Position numbers and translations under genes: made by a program. From assembly GCA_007115705.1 (NCBI GenBank), contig QXEO01000431.1:3582946-3646945 (forward strand): a DNA stretch of 64,000 nucleotides, read 5' to 3'. Under the pieces are notes generated by a model. It made no database searches. It was not told the origin of the DNA and saw only the letters and a list, made by a program, of their open reading frames with translations. Source of the DNA: Dactylis glomerata (lineage: Eukaryota > Streptophyta > Magnoliopsida > Poales > Poaceae). Below are positions 37,931 to 49,613 of this stretch, piece by piece. Numbering within the stretch: the stretch's first letter is position 1; each line of letters starts with the position of its first letter.

Positions 37931-39361
37931 TGATACGTCTCAAATGTATCTATAATTTTTGATGCTCCATGCTTGTTTTTACACCATTTGCCTTGTGTTT
38001 CGTTACACTTTGTGGCATTTTTATGCGATTTCCGGAACTAACCTACTAACAAGATGCCACAGTGCCAGTTCCCTATTTTCTGTTGTTTTTGTGTTTCAGA
38101 AAAGCTACACAGGAAATATTCCCGAAATTGGACGAAACAAGTTCCAGAACTCCTATTTTTCTCGGAAGAGGACCGAAGACCGAACAAGAGCCGGAGGGGG
38201 GCCAGGGGCCAGCCTCACCATGAGGGGGCGCAGCCCAGCCCCTGGTCGTGCCCCCCCTGTGGTGAGACCCCCATGGTCGCCTCCTGACGATGCCCCTTCG
38301 CCTATAAAAAGCCTCCCAACGGAAAACCCTAAAAGAATCGGCTAAATTTCCAGAAGAGTTCCGCAGCTCCGCCGCCGCCACCGACGAATTTCGGGGGATA
38401 GAAGTCTCTGTTCCAGCACCCTGCCGGGACGGGGAAGTGCCCCCGGAGCCATCTCTATCGGTCTCCATCGCCGTCTCCATCGACCTCACCGCCATCTCCA
38501 TCAACCTTGCTGTCTCCTATGATAAGGAGGGAGTAGTTCTCCCCCGGGGCTAAGGGCTCTACCAGTAGCTATGTGGTTCACCTCTTTCTCTCTCCCATGA
38601 TGTGATCTTTATGTGATCGTGAGATTTGTATCTAGTTGAATTGGTAGATGTTATTATTTCAGATATTATGCTACTCCCGTGCTTTATATTTGTAAACTCT
38701 GGAGATACCTTGTATCATGGTGTGACGGTGACAGTGTGCGCATCATGTGTGTCTTTTTGGTTAATGTCTCTATGAATTGTTGGTGTTTGTTGGAACCATC
38801 TAGTGCGTTCACGGTGACAGTGTGGGACAATCTAGTTTGGTTACATGCACACTTTGAGGAGTGCTTCGTAGCCCTATGCATGATTAGTGTTCGTTTTCCA
38901 TTGGAGAATTGTTTTGAGTTGCATATTGATGATAGTATCTATTGGTTCAATTATGTTATATTTGTTGAGAGTGTGTCCACTAGTGAAAGTATGATCCCTA
39001 GGCCTTGTTTCCAAGCTTTGCACACCGTTTACATTCAGTTTTGTTACATGTTTGCTTGCAGCGATGCTTATTTCATATTACATTTACTACTCATAATCAT
39101 CACTACTACTTGTATTTCACTATCTCTTCGCCAAACTAATGCACCTATACATCTGACAAGTGTATTGCGTGTGTTGGGGACATAAGAGACTTTCTGTATC
39201 GTAATTGCAGGGTTGCTTGAGAGGGATAGCTTTGACCTCCTCCTCCCTGAGTTCGATAAACCTTGGGTGATCCACTTAAGGAAAACTTGTTGCTGCTCTA
39301 CAAACATCTGCACTTGGAGGCCCAACACTGTCTACAAGAACAGACGCGTGTGTAGACATCA
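37931..39361 (+). repeat. 5' LTR of element D (1431 bp)
   Basis: It starts TGATACGTCTCAAATG and ends GTGTAGACATCA. The first 230 bp or so match the other Athila-like LTRs here. After about 38560 the sequence is different (for example ACGGTGACAGTGTGGGACAA). TATA-like CCTATAAAAAG lies near 38301. Confidence 0.9.
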
Positions 39362-39371
39362 AGCTCTTTTC

Positions 39372-39389
39372 TGGCGCCATTGCCGGGGA
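39372..39389 (+). other. Primer-binding site of element D
   Basis: TGGCGCCATTGCCGGGGA, 10 nt after the LTR end, matches the tRNA-Asp complement with one mismatch. Confidence 0.8.
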
Positions 39390-39500
39390 GGTAAGGTAAA
39401 AGGTACTCACATCCTCCTGTGTGAGTGCTCAAAGTTATTTCCTTTAGATTCTGCAATTATATCTTTTTGTTTCTTGTTTTTTTATCACTAGTTAGGCTTA

Positions 39501-40463
39501 ATGGAAAATAAAGAGTTCTTTAGTCTTTTTCCTGAGTTTATATTTGAAGAGAAAATTGAAAAACCTTTGGAGCTTAATTTGCATGCTAATAGTGTTGTTA
39601 GTATGAATGCTTTGAACACCGTTGTTGCTAATGCTATAGAAAAGTCTAAGCTTGGGGAAGCTGGTTTTGTTAAGTATGATATTTTTAGTTCCCCAGCTTT
39701 AGTGGAGAAAGTTTGCTCTGATAATATTTTATCTCCCCTATATGATGTTCCTATGCCTGTTACCTATGTTAGTGATCATGATTGGGAAAATCACTCTACT
39801 TTTGATATTGAAAATCTTTTTGGTACCAATTCTAAGGTTAATAATTGTATTACCATTAGTACTATCCATGTTCCTTCTTATGATGATATGTTTGATGAGT
39901 ATGCTTTGCGAAATAGTTGTTCTCTAGCTTGTGATGATACTAAGCCTCTAGTTTATGATGGTTATGATGATGAGTATAATATTTTTAGTTCACCTACTTT
40001 TGAGGAGAAAATTAGTTATGATTACAATATGCCTCCTGTTTTTGATGATTATGATGATGAGAATAATTATTCTATTGAATCTGCTCCTTCTACGATTGTT
40101 CATGTGGGGAGTATTAATTCTTTTATGCATGTGGCTCATGATAGGGATGCTTTATGTGATAGTTATATTATTAATTCTATTCATGATGCTACTGAAAGTT
40201 ACTATGAGAGAGGGAAACATGCTTTGATGGACCTCAACAATATTGAGTTTCCCCTCTTTTTGTTGGAATTCTTGAAGTTGAACTTGTTTTGCCTTCCTAT
40301 GCTTTTCGCTTTGCGCTTCCGTGACCTGTCTCTTTACAAGACTATTTTTCATAGGAAGTGGTTTAGATTTAAATGTGTTTCATATATGCTTTTTGATGCT
40401 CTCTTTTGCTTCAAGTTCTTATATAGCGCCTTTGCCTTAAGCTCTTTTATGGCGCCTACATGA
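39501..40463 (+). CDS. ORF of unknown function in element D (320 aa)
   Basis: An uninterrupted frame of 320 codons from ATG 39501 to TGA 40461. The N-terminal two thirds is acidic and rich in Asp, Asn, Tyr and Ser. It has two related segments, YDIFSSPALVEKV (about residue 56) and YNIFSSPTFEEKI (about residue 160), each followed by D/N-rich sequence. The last 70 residues are hydrophobic (FPLFLLEFLKLNLFCLPML, then KCVSYMLFDALFCFKFLY), possibly membrane-associated. It has no retropepsin motif, zinc knuckle or reverse transcriptase motif. It occupies the gag position of a non-autonomous retrotransposon. I do not recognise the family. The frame is intact in a decayed neighbourhood, but only comparison of copies would show selection on it. 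Confidence 0.45.
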   Translation: MENKEFFSLFPEFIFEEKIEKPLELNLHANSVVSMNALNTVVANAIEKSKLGEAGFVKYDIFSSPALVEKVCSDNILSPLYDVPMPVTYVSDHDWENHSTFDIENLFGTNSKVNNCITISTIHVPSYDDMFDEYALRNSCSLACDDTKPLVYDGYDDEYNIFSSPTFEEKISYDYNMPPVFDDYDDENNYSIESAPSTIVHVGSINSFMHVAHDRDALCDSYIINSIHDATESYYERGKHALMDLNNIEFPLFLLEFLKLNLFCLPMLFALRFRDLSLYKTIFHRKWFRFKCVSYMLFDALFCFKFLYSAFALSSFMAPT

Positions 40464-42751
40464 GCATCTTTGCAAACTACTGCGCCTAGCTCAAAGGCGT
40501 TAAAGAAAAGCACTCTTCGGAGATAACCCAATGTTTTATTTTCAGTACTTTTTCTTTTATTGGAGTCTTGGAAGTTATTACTACTATAATAACCTCTCCT
40601 TATCATTTTTATTTCGTTTTTGTGCCAATAGAAACCTCTAATTTGAGTGAGGTAAGATTTGGGGATGTTGCTGTCCTGAAACAGATTTCGGTGCTGCACC
40701 GTAAAAATTCGTGAAAATCCTCAGAATATCTTTTGGACCTGCGATTTCTTGAGCATATGCCCCAGGTTATTTCCAAACTTTCATTAGTTTTGCACTTTTT
40801 TATTTGAGCAACAAACAATCCTCGAAAAAATCGGCCTTTGTCAGCTGTTCAGTTTTGACAGATTTTCTGCCACTATTTATGTTTGCCTCTCAATCACTTT
40901 CTTTTTGAGTTCTTTTGATTCAGGAACCTTTTGAGGAAGTTGCTACAGTAGTATATGCTTTATATGTGGTGGAGTTGAAATCTAAACCAAAAAGGATTGA
41001 TTCATTATTATGTTTATGCTAACGTTGCTAATAGAATTGTGTTGAGTTTTGTATGAAGGAAGTTTTCAAGTGTAGGGATTGTAGAATGATGAGATGAGAT
41101 AAAGAATGGACAAAAGCTCAAGCTTGGGGATGCCCACGCACCCCAAAAAATATCCAAGAGGTACAAGCGTCAAAGCTTGGGGATGCCCCCGAGGCACCCC
41201 TTCTTCATCGGCAAAAATCAGGTCACCTTTCAACACACTATATTTTTATTGCTTCATGTACTATGCATTTTTCTTGGAGCGTCAGTTGTTTTTTATTTCA
41301 GTTTTCTTTTGCTTTGTTTGCTGCAATAAATGTTTGGATCACATCATGTTTGTTTTGGAGAGAGCTATGCTCCGCTTTTCATTGCCAAGAACACTCTATT
41401 TTTCACTCTTATCGTTCAACGAGTGTTCTCTTTTTCTGCTATTGCGTTTAGATTTTGTTTTTCGCATTGATTTTTGTTCAGATCTTCTTTTATCTTTGCA
41501 TCAAGGTGTATTTGGACCTCTGGTCCATGTTGGTATTCATCAAAAAAGTTGTTTTAAAAAAGGGTTCGAATGGTGTTAGAAAAGAGAAAAAGTTTCATGC
41601 AAAAAAGTGGTACAAAAATATGCTTGTGTAGACTGCGGCCTAGGCTTTTGCATGTCATGCTTGATGTCTTTTTGATAGTATGCTTAGTTGTTTTGTTGTA
41701 GCATGACTTGTCTCAAATGACTGAGATTGCTTAATGAGACTTTGAAAAAATCATGCATTGTTTTTATTATATGGAAGTATTTATTTGGTTTTCTCCTTTG
41801 ATGCTTTATTTGGGTTGACTTGGCACATGCTTACACATGTTGACTACAAAATAAGTCGCCTATAGCCTCTATGATCATTTGGTTTTTGACTTGTGATACC
41901 ACTTTATGCTTCTTTTAATGATGTTTTGTCGCTATGCATGATTATGGCCGTTATTGCTCTCTTAGTTGGTCGCTCCCAGTCTTTTGCTAGCCCTCATTTT
42001 GTACTGAGTATGAGCTCTACTCGTGCATCCAACTCTCAAAAACCAAGTTTGCCATTGTGTCCACTATAAATTCCTATGCATGGTATTTGCAAGCCATTCC
42101 AAGTAAATTTTCATGTGCTACCTTTCAAAAAAACCTTCAAAACACTTCTCGTTTTGTGACACTATTTTTAGCTCATGGGGACGTAGTGGTTGGATTTGCT
42201 ATCTTCCATATTGTTTTATTCCAAAAATAAAAAAAAGGGAAAATAAAAGAAAAAAGGCACTCCTCCATGGTATGTGAATGTTGGTGGGCACCCGATAGAA
42301 TCGGTTAGCCATGGTTTGTGAAAGAAAAAAGGTGGGGAGGAGTGCCAAGCTTTATAAAAGAGCACAAAAGTGCCAATCTCTCTCTCTCTCAAAAACTTGC
42401 TTCATTTTTGTATGGAAGATAGTAAGAACCCCATTGCTACTCGTTGACAAAAGCAACCACCTCTCAAAACCCAAGTTTTATCTCTCTGTTTTACAAATGA
42501 AAAGCTCTAGCACATGTTTAATCACTACTTCCCTCTGCGAAGGGCCTTTCTTTTACTTTTATGTTGAATCTCCAACTTGTACATTTATGCACCGTCTAAG
42601 AGAGCATAGTTGTCATTCTGAGTATAATATGCATAGTCCCAAAGTTTATTATTGATTGATTCATGATTATGGTTTTGCTTGTTCTTAAATTACTTGTATC
42701 TAGTCACCCTCTTAAACTTGAAGGTGTCCTATGCATTTATGTTTTGCTACT
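40464..42751 (+). other. Non-coding internal region of element D, left of E
   Basis: It opens with CTGCGCCTAGCTCAAAGGCG as in the other elements. AAGCTTGGGGATGC motifs lie at 41120-41133 and 41173-41186. Bases 41950-42540 match C rather than A and E. A (TC)n run lies near 42378. No gene is supported. Confidence 0.65.
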
Positions 42752-44428
42752 TGATACGTCTCCAACGTATCCATAATTTTTTATGCTCCATGCTTGTTTT
42801 TACACCATTTGTTTAGTGTTTCGTTACACTTCGTGGCATTTTTATGCATTTTCCGGAACTAACCTATTAACGAGATGCCACAGTGCCAGTTCCCTGTTTT
42901 CTGCTGTTTTTGTATTTCAGAAATGTTACACTGGAAATATTCTCGGAATTGGACGAAACAAAAGCCAGACGTCCAGATATTTCACGGAGCTTCCAGAAGA
43001 CCGAAGAGGAGACGGAGCCGAGCCAGAGGGCGGCCACACCATAGGGCGGCGCGGACTGGGGCTGGCCCGCGCCTCTTGGTGGTGTGGGCCCCCTGTCCAC
43101 CTCTGACGCTGCCTCTTCGCCTATAAGGACCCCCCAACGGGAAAAACCTAAAGACCCGATCACTTTTCCAGAACACATCGCGATCCGCCGCCGCCGTCGA
43201 CCCGAAGATCGGGAGGGTCCAGAAGCTCTTCTCGGCACCCTGCCGGAGAGGGGAATCGCCACCGGAGGTCTTCTTCATCGCCATGCTTGCCTCCGGCGCG
43301 ATGAGTGAGTAGTCTACCTTAGACTATGGGTCCATAGCAGTAGCTAGATGGTTGTCTTCTCCACCATGTGCTTCATGTTTAGATCTCGTGAGCTGCTTTA
43401 CATGATAGAGATCACCGTTATGTAATTCTACATGTTGTGTTTGTTGGGATCCGATGAATATTGGTGTTATGATTGAGTTGATGTACTGAATATTATCTTA
43501 TGTTATCTCTATATTGTTTATGATCTTGCATGCTCTCCGTTGTTAGTAGCTATCTTGGCCGAGTAGTTGCTAGTAACTCCAAGAGGGGGTATTTATGCTC
43601 GATAGTGGGTTCATGCCTCTATTTAATCTGGGAGAGTGACAAAAACCTCTAAGGTTGTAGATGTGATATTGCTACTAGGGGGAAAACAACATTCATATGC
43701 TCGAGGGCATATGCTTTGTTTACATTACACACTTTGCTTAATGCAGTTATCTGTTGTTCGCAACTTAATACTTGTGGAGTTCTCAGATTGATTCGCCACA
43801 AGTGGATTATTAGTCATAGATGTAGTTGGATGGCGGTCTATGTATCTTGTTGTAATGCCCAGATTAAATCTCATAGTGATCCTCCCGACATATGCACGTT
43901 GTCTTTATTCTATCAATTGCCCAACTATAATTTGTTTACCCAGCATGTATTATTTTATCTTATGGAGAGACACCGCTAGTGAACTGTGGACCCCGGTCCT
44001 ATTTCCTTTATATTGCTATCACCTGTTTACTTTACTCGCACTGTTTACTTTACTCGCATATTACTATTGCTTTCCACTCAATACGCTCATACCCTTTGTT
44101 TCAAGCAAACCGGTGAGATTGACAACCTCATTGTAAGTTGGGAACAAAGTATTTGGTTGTGTTGTGTGCAGGTTCCATGTTGCCGCTCGCAAAGCAAAGC
44201 TTGGACGAGGCGCCCTATAAATTGTCCGAAGCTGACGCAAAGCTAGTGGGCATCACCTTCAGTCGTATTAAACCTCCTACTGGATTGATAACCTTGGTTT
44301 CTTACTGAGGGAAAAACTTGCTGCTATATTCATCAAACCTTGCTCTTGGGGTTTCCAACTGGCCGGTCATTTAATGCATCAACTACACGCCAAGAAGTTC
44401 TCTGGCACTATTCATCACCGCGCCATCA
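42752..44428 (+). repeat. 5' LTR of element E (1677 bp)
   Basis: It starts TGATACGTCTCCAACG and ends TCACCGCGCCATCA. CCTATAAGG near 43121 sits at the usual TATA position. It pairs with 49614-51291 at nearly equal length. Confidence 0.92.
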
Positions 44429-44439
44429 ACAAGTTTTTC

Positions 44440-44457
44440 TGGCGCCGTTGTCGGGGA
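44440..44457 (+). other. Primer-binding site of element E (tRNA-Asp type)
   Basis: TGGCGCCGTTGTCGGGGA lies 11 nt after the LTR end. It differs from the complement of the plant tRNA-Asp 3' end at one position. Confidence 0.82.
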
Positions 44458-44615
44458 GGAAAGAAGACTTCTGCAAGGGGAGTTTCGCACGCACATCCTT
44501 TACTTTGTTTTAAGTTTTGCTTTACTTTATTTTTACTTGCATTGTTTTATCAAAAACACACAAAAATTAGTATCCTTGATAGTTGTTTTTACTTGTCTGC
44601 TTTTAGTTTGCTAGA

Positions 44616-46679
44616 ATGGCTACTCCTGAGAACACCAAGTTGTGTGATTTTACTAGCACTAATCATAGTGATTTTATCTGCACTCCTATTGCGCCACCTG
44701 CTCCTGCTACAAATTTTTATGAGATTAAGCCTGCTTTGTTGAACCTTGTTATGAAAGAGCAATTTTCTGGTGTTAGTACTGATGATGCTGCAGCTCATCT
44801 CAACAATTTTGTTGAGCTATGTGAGATGCAGAAATATAAGGATGTTGAAAGTGATATTATTAAGCTTAAGTTGTTTCCTTTTTCTTTGAGAGGAAAAGCT
44901 AAGGATTGGTTGCTATCTTTGTCTAAAAATAGTATTGATTCATGGGCTAAGTGTAAGGATGCTTTTATTGGTAGATACTATCCTCCTGCTAAGATTATAG
45001 CTTTGCGTAGCAATATTATGAAGTTTAGTAAGTTTGATAATGAACATGTTGCTCAAGCTTGGGAAAGAATGAAATCTATGAAAAAGAATTGTCCCACTCA
45101 TGGACTGACTACTTGGATGATTGTCCAAACTTTTTATGCAGGACTGAATTTTTCTTCAAGGAACCTACTTGATTCAGCTGCTGGAGGCACTTTTATGTCC
45201 CTCACCTTGGGCGCCGCAACAAAGCTTCTCAACAATATGATGGTAAATTACTCCGAATGGCACACCGAGAGAGCTCCACAAGGTAAGAAGGTAAATTCTA
45301 TTGAGGAAACCTCTTCCTTGAGTGATAAGATTGATGCTATTATGCTTATGCTTTCAAATGATAGGACTCATGTTGATCCTAATAATGTTCCTTTAGCCTC
45401 TTTGGTTACTCAAGAAGAGCATGTTGATGTAAACTTCATTAGAAACAATAATTTTAACAACAATGCTTATAGGAACTATTTTGCTAGTAACAATTATAGG
45501 CCGTATCCTTCTACCAATGGTAATGGTTATGGTAACTCTTATGGTAATTCCTCCAACAACACTAGGGCCATGCCCTCCGAGCTTGAGGTAATGCTCAAGG
45601 ACTTCATCGGTAAGCAAACTGCTTTTAACAGGTCTGTTGAGGAAAAGTTAGGCAAAATTGATATTCTTGCTTCTAAAGTTGATATCCTTGCTCATGATGT
45701 TGAACTTCTGAAATTAAAAGTGTTGCCTAATGATGTGAAAGAGAACAATCCTTTTGCTACTGCTAATGCCATCCAAGTTAGAATTGATGAAAATGTTAGG
45801 ATGCTAGCAGAATTGCATGCCAGGTGGGAAAGAGAAGATGAGATGGCTAGAAAGATGAAGGTATGTACCCTTACTACCTATAATGATGTTGTTCCAAATG
45901 CTAGCAATCCTCTTACTTTGATTGGTGTAGAGAAAACTCCCACTCCTTGTGTTAAAAAGCCTAAAACAGCTAAAACTTTTTCTCAAAAGAGTGCTGAAAT
46001 TTTTCGGAGTGTGGGAGATGATAGCTCTATTTCCTTTAATGATTTTGATGTTGATGGCTGCAATATATCTGAAGTTATTTTGTTCTTGCAAAAGCTTGCT
46101 TTAACTCCCAATGCTAGTTCTTTAAATGTTGCTTTTACTAAGCATATTACCAATGCTCTTATGAAAATTAGGGATGAAAAGTTGAAGCAAAAAGCTTCTA
46201 TTCCCAAGAAGTTAGAAGATGGTTGGGAACCCATCATTGATATGCATGTTAATGGTTTTGATTGCCATGCTTTATGTGATCTAGGTGCTAGTATTTCTAT
46301 CATGCCTAGAAAGATTTATGACATGCTTGATTTACCACCGCTTGAAAAGTGTTATTATGATGTTCCTATTGCTGATGTTGCTAAGAAGAAACCTTTGAGA
46401 AGGATTAATGATGTTCTTATTATGGTTAACAATAACCTTGTTCCCGTTGATTTTCTTGTCATGGATGTTGAATGCAATGCTTCATGTCCTATTATGTTGG
46501 GAAGACCCTTTCTTCGAACTGTAGGTGCCATCATTGATATGAGGGAAGGCACCATCAAATATCAATTCCCACTCAAGAAAGGTATGGAACACTTCCCTAG
46601 AAAGAGGAAGAAATTACTTTTTGACTCTATTCTTAGAGCAAATTATGAGCTTGATGCTTCATCACTTGATATTACTTGA
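44616..46679 (+). CDS. Athila-type gag-protease polyprotein of element E (687 aa)
   Basis: An uninterrupted frame from ATG 44616 to TGA 46677. Residues about 45-190 form the retrotransposon gag domain (AHLNNFVELCEMQKYKDV, KLFPFSLRGKAKDWLLS, AQAWERMKSMKKNCPTHG, DSAAGGTFMSLTLGAATKL). The middle is Asn-rich and charged with a coiled-coil-like stretch. Near the C terminus is a retropepsin-like domain: DLGASISIMP with the catalytic Asp at about 555, and MLGRPFLRTVGAI from about 627. The active site reads D-L-G rather than the common D-[ST]-G, as in F. I see no CCHC zinc knuckle. The product would form the particle in the cytoplasm and process itself. There is no pol downstream, so copying would need enzymes supplied by another element. 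Confidence 0.85.
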   Translation: MATPENTKLCDFTSTNHSDFICTPIAPPAPATNFYEIKPALLNLVMKEQFSGVSTDDAAAHLNNFVELCEMQKYKDVESDIIKLKLFPFSLRGKAKDWLLSLSKNSIDSWAKCKDAFIGRYYPPAKIIALRSNIMKFSKFDNEHVAQAWERMKSMKKNCPTHGLTTWMIVQTFYAGLNFSSRNLLDSAAGGTFMSLTLGAATKLLNNMMVNYSEWHTERAPQGKKVNSIEETSSLSDKIDAIMLMLSNDRTHVDPNNVPLASLVTQEEHVDVNFIRNNNFNNNAYRNYFASNNYRPYPSTNGNGYGNSYGNSSNNTRAMPSELEVMLKDFIGKQTAFNRSVEEKLGKIDILASKVDILAHDVELLKLKVLPNDVKENNPFATANAIQVRIDENVRMLAELHARWEREDEMARKMKVCTLTTYNDVVPNASNPLTLIGVEKTPTPCVKKPKTAKTFSQKSAEIFRSVGDDSSISFNDFDVDGCNISEVILFLQKLALTPNASSLNVAFTKHITNALMKIRDEKLKQKASIPKKLEDGWEPIIDMHVNGFDCHALCDLGASISIMPRKIYDMLDLPPLEKCYYDVPIADVAKKKPLRRINDVLIMVNNNLVPVDFLVMDVECNASCPIMLGRPFLRTVGAIIDMREGTIKYQFPLKKGMEHFPRKRKKLLFDSILRANYELDASSLDIT

Positions 46680-49613
46680 TTCGCACATTCTGCGCCTAGC
46701 TCAAAGGCGTTAAAGAAAAGCACTCTTGGGACTTAACCCAATGTTTTACTTTCAGTTATTTTTCTTTTATTTGAGTCTTGGAAGTTATTACTACTGTAAT
46801 GACCTCTCCTTATCATTTTTATTTTGTTTTTGTGCCAAGAGAAGTCTCTAATTTGAGCGAGGTAAGATTTGGGGATGTTGCTGTCGTGAAACAGTTTTTG
46901 GTGCTGCACCGTAAAAATTCGTGAAAATTCTCTGTATATCTTTTGGACCTGCGATTTCTTGTGCATATGCCCCAGGTTATATACAAACTTTCATTAGTAG
47001 GACACTTTTTTATTTGAGCAACATAAAACCCTCTAAAAATTCGACCTTTGTCAGCTGTTCTGTTTTGACAGATTTCTGCCAATATTTGTGTTTGCCGCTT
47101 TATCGCTTTCTTTTTGAGTTCTTTTGATCACGGAACTTTTGGGGAAGTTGATACAGTAGTATATGCTTTATATGTGGTGGTTTTTAGTTGAAACCTGAAG
47201 CAAAAAGGGGTTAATTCATTATTATCCTTACACTAATGTTGCTAATAGATTTGTGTTTAGTTTTGTATGAAGGAAGTTTTCAGGTGTAGGGATCGGAGAA
47301 TGATGAGATGAGTTAAAGAATGGAAAAAAGCTTAAGCTTGGGGATGCCCATATCACCCCAAGAAATATCCAAGAAGTACAAGCGTCAAAGCTTGGGGATG
47401 CCCCCGAGGCACCCCTTCTTCATCGGCAAAAATCAGGTCACCTTTCAACGCACTATATTTTTATTGCTTCATGCATCATGCGTTTTTCTTGGAGTGTCAG
47501 TTGCTTTTAGTTTTCAGTTTTGTTTAGTTTTGTTTGCTGCAATAAATGGTTGGACCCCAACAAATTTCTTTTGGACAAGTTGCCTTGTTTTTCATTTGCC
47601 AAGAACACTCCGTTTTTCATTCTTATAATTTCAACGAGTGTTCTCTTTTTCTAGAACTGTGTTTAGCTTTCAATTTTTGCCTTGGTTTGTGTTCAGATCT
47701 TGTTATATATTTTCATCAATGTGTATTTTTTCCTCTGGTCTATATTGGTTTTCATCAAAAGAGTTGTTTATAAAAAGTTTGAATGATGTTGGAAAAGAGA
47801 AAAAACTTTATGCAAAAAAGTGGTACAAGAAGGAGCTTGTGTAGACTGCGGCCTAGGCTTTTGCATGTTGTGCTTGATGTCTTTTTGATAGTATGCTTAG
47901 TGGTTTTTCTGTAGCATGACTTGTCTCAAATAACTGAGATTTCTTAATGAGCCTTTGAAAAAATCATGCGTTGTTTTAATTATTTGGAAGCATTATTTTG
48001 GTTTTCTCCTTGATGCTTTATTTGGGTTGACTTGGCGCATGCTCACACATGTTTGACTCATACAAAGTCGCCATTACCTCTATGATCATTTAGTTTTTGA
48101 CTTTTGATGCCATCTTATGCTTCCTTTAATATCGCTTTGTCGCTCTGCATGATTATGGCCGTTATTGCTCTCTTAGTTGGTCGCTCCCAGTCTTTTGCTA
48201 GCCCTCACTTTGTACTGATTATGAGCTCTACTCGTGCATCCAACTCCTAAAAACCAAGTTGTTCCAAAGTGTCCACCATACATACCTATTAGCAATTTGC
48301 TATTCCAAAGTACATTTGACTTGCTTTTATCTATCCTTCAAATTAAACTCTTTTTGGTGTTATGCGAAAATTGGTCAGTAAAGCTCTCACGAACCGGATG
48401 GCACACTTTACTTTTCTCGTTTTAAAATTTTGACATTGTGGCTCTCTTATGTTGAGTTGTTATGCTTGCAAGTTGTAAGTTGGGAATTAGCCCAGCCATG
48501 CCGTCATGGGGCAAGCTTTCAACATTGCACTATCTTTCATTTGAGTTGATATCGTGATCTTTTGTTTATGGATACTCACGGTGTGAAATGAATTGGGAAT
48601 CTTGCGGGATCATGGAGTTTGTATACGTGTTAGAGAAACGCCTGGGCCGCTAATCTAAGCCTTGCATAATTCATGGTGGAAATTTACAGCATGCCCATAG
48701 TGAACATTCGACAACGCATCTCGCAATAAAAAGCTATACCAATGGTAAATAAAGGAGATGCCGAGGTGTTCATTGTCTGTTTGTTCTGTTATTTTGATGT
48801 GGGCTTGTTCCATGTCATCGGGCACGGAGGTACCCCGTTGGCGGTTCTCGATGATACGTGTATATTTACAATGACAAGAGCTTGCTTGAGACTCTAAGTC
48901 GAGTAGCATGAGGTTTGGGTATTCGTATTTCATGGGACACGAGGTTTTCAACTTATGATTTGTCAAGCATATGCAGCATAAGTGTACTCGCATTAACTTT
49001 AACCATTCAAGATACTTATGATGGGGGCAATGAGAGCTCAAAGCCGGTAAGTACCATAATTTTTGAAGGTTTATAAAACTTGCAATCACGGCTTCCCTCC
49101 GCGAAGGGCCTTTCTTTTACTTTTATGTTGACTCTCCACCTTCTATCTTTATGCACCATTAAGAGAGCATAGTTGTCATTCTGAGTATAATGTGCATTGT
49201 CCGAAAGTTTTCATTGATTGATTCATATTGTTTGTTTCACTTGTTCTTAAATTACTTGTATCTAGTCGCCCTCTTAAACTTGAAGGTGTCCTATGCATTT
49301 ATGTTTTGCTCTCTCATGAAGGACTAGCTAAAAACCATTTGTATGTTTTTCCATATGATTTGAACACACGTTTGACTTTCATTGTTTCATTTTCATGATC
49401 TTTTGTTTGTGTTCATTTTCATGTTATAACATGGTTTCTAAGTTTCTTCTATCAAGATTATATCTTTCATGCCCATGTTTTAAGTTCTTTGATCACAGCG
49501 CACAACGCTTACATATATGGTCAAGATTGTGTAGGTGCATGTCACCTCAAAAATTATTTCTTTTGTTATCACTTACCTACTCGAGGACGAGCAGGAGTTA
49601 AGCTTGGGGATGC
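46680..49613 (+). other. Non-coding 3' internal region of element E
   Basis: No gene is supported. It is collinear with 2697-5628 of A. The motif AAGCTTGGGGATGC appears at 47334-47347, 47388-47401 and 49600-49613, the last touching the 3' LTR. Confidence 0.7.

Noticed and set aside
44440..44457. Matches to tRNA-Asp near each 5' LTR
   Set aside because: These are 18-nt complements of a tRNA 3' end used as primer-binding sites, not tRNA genes. No complete tRNA or rRNA gene was seen in the window.
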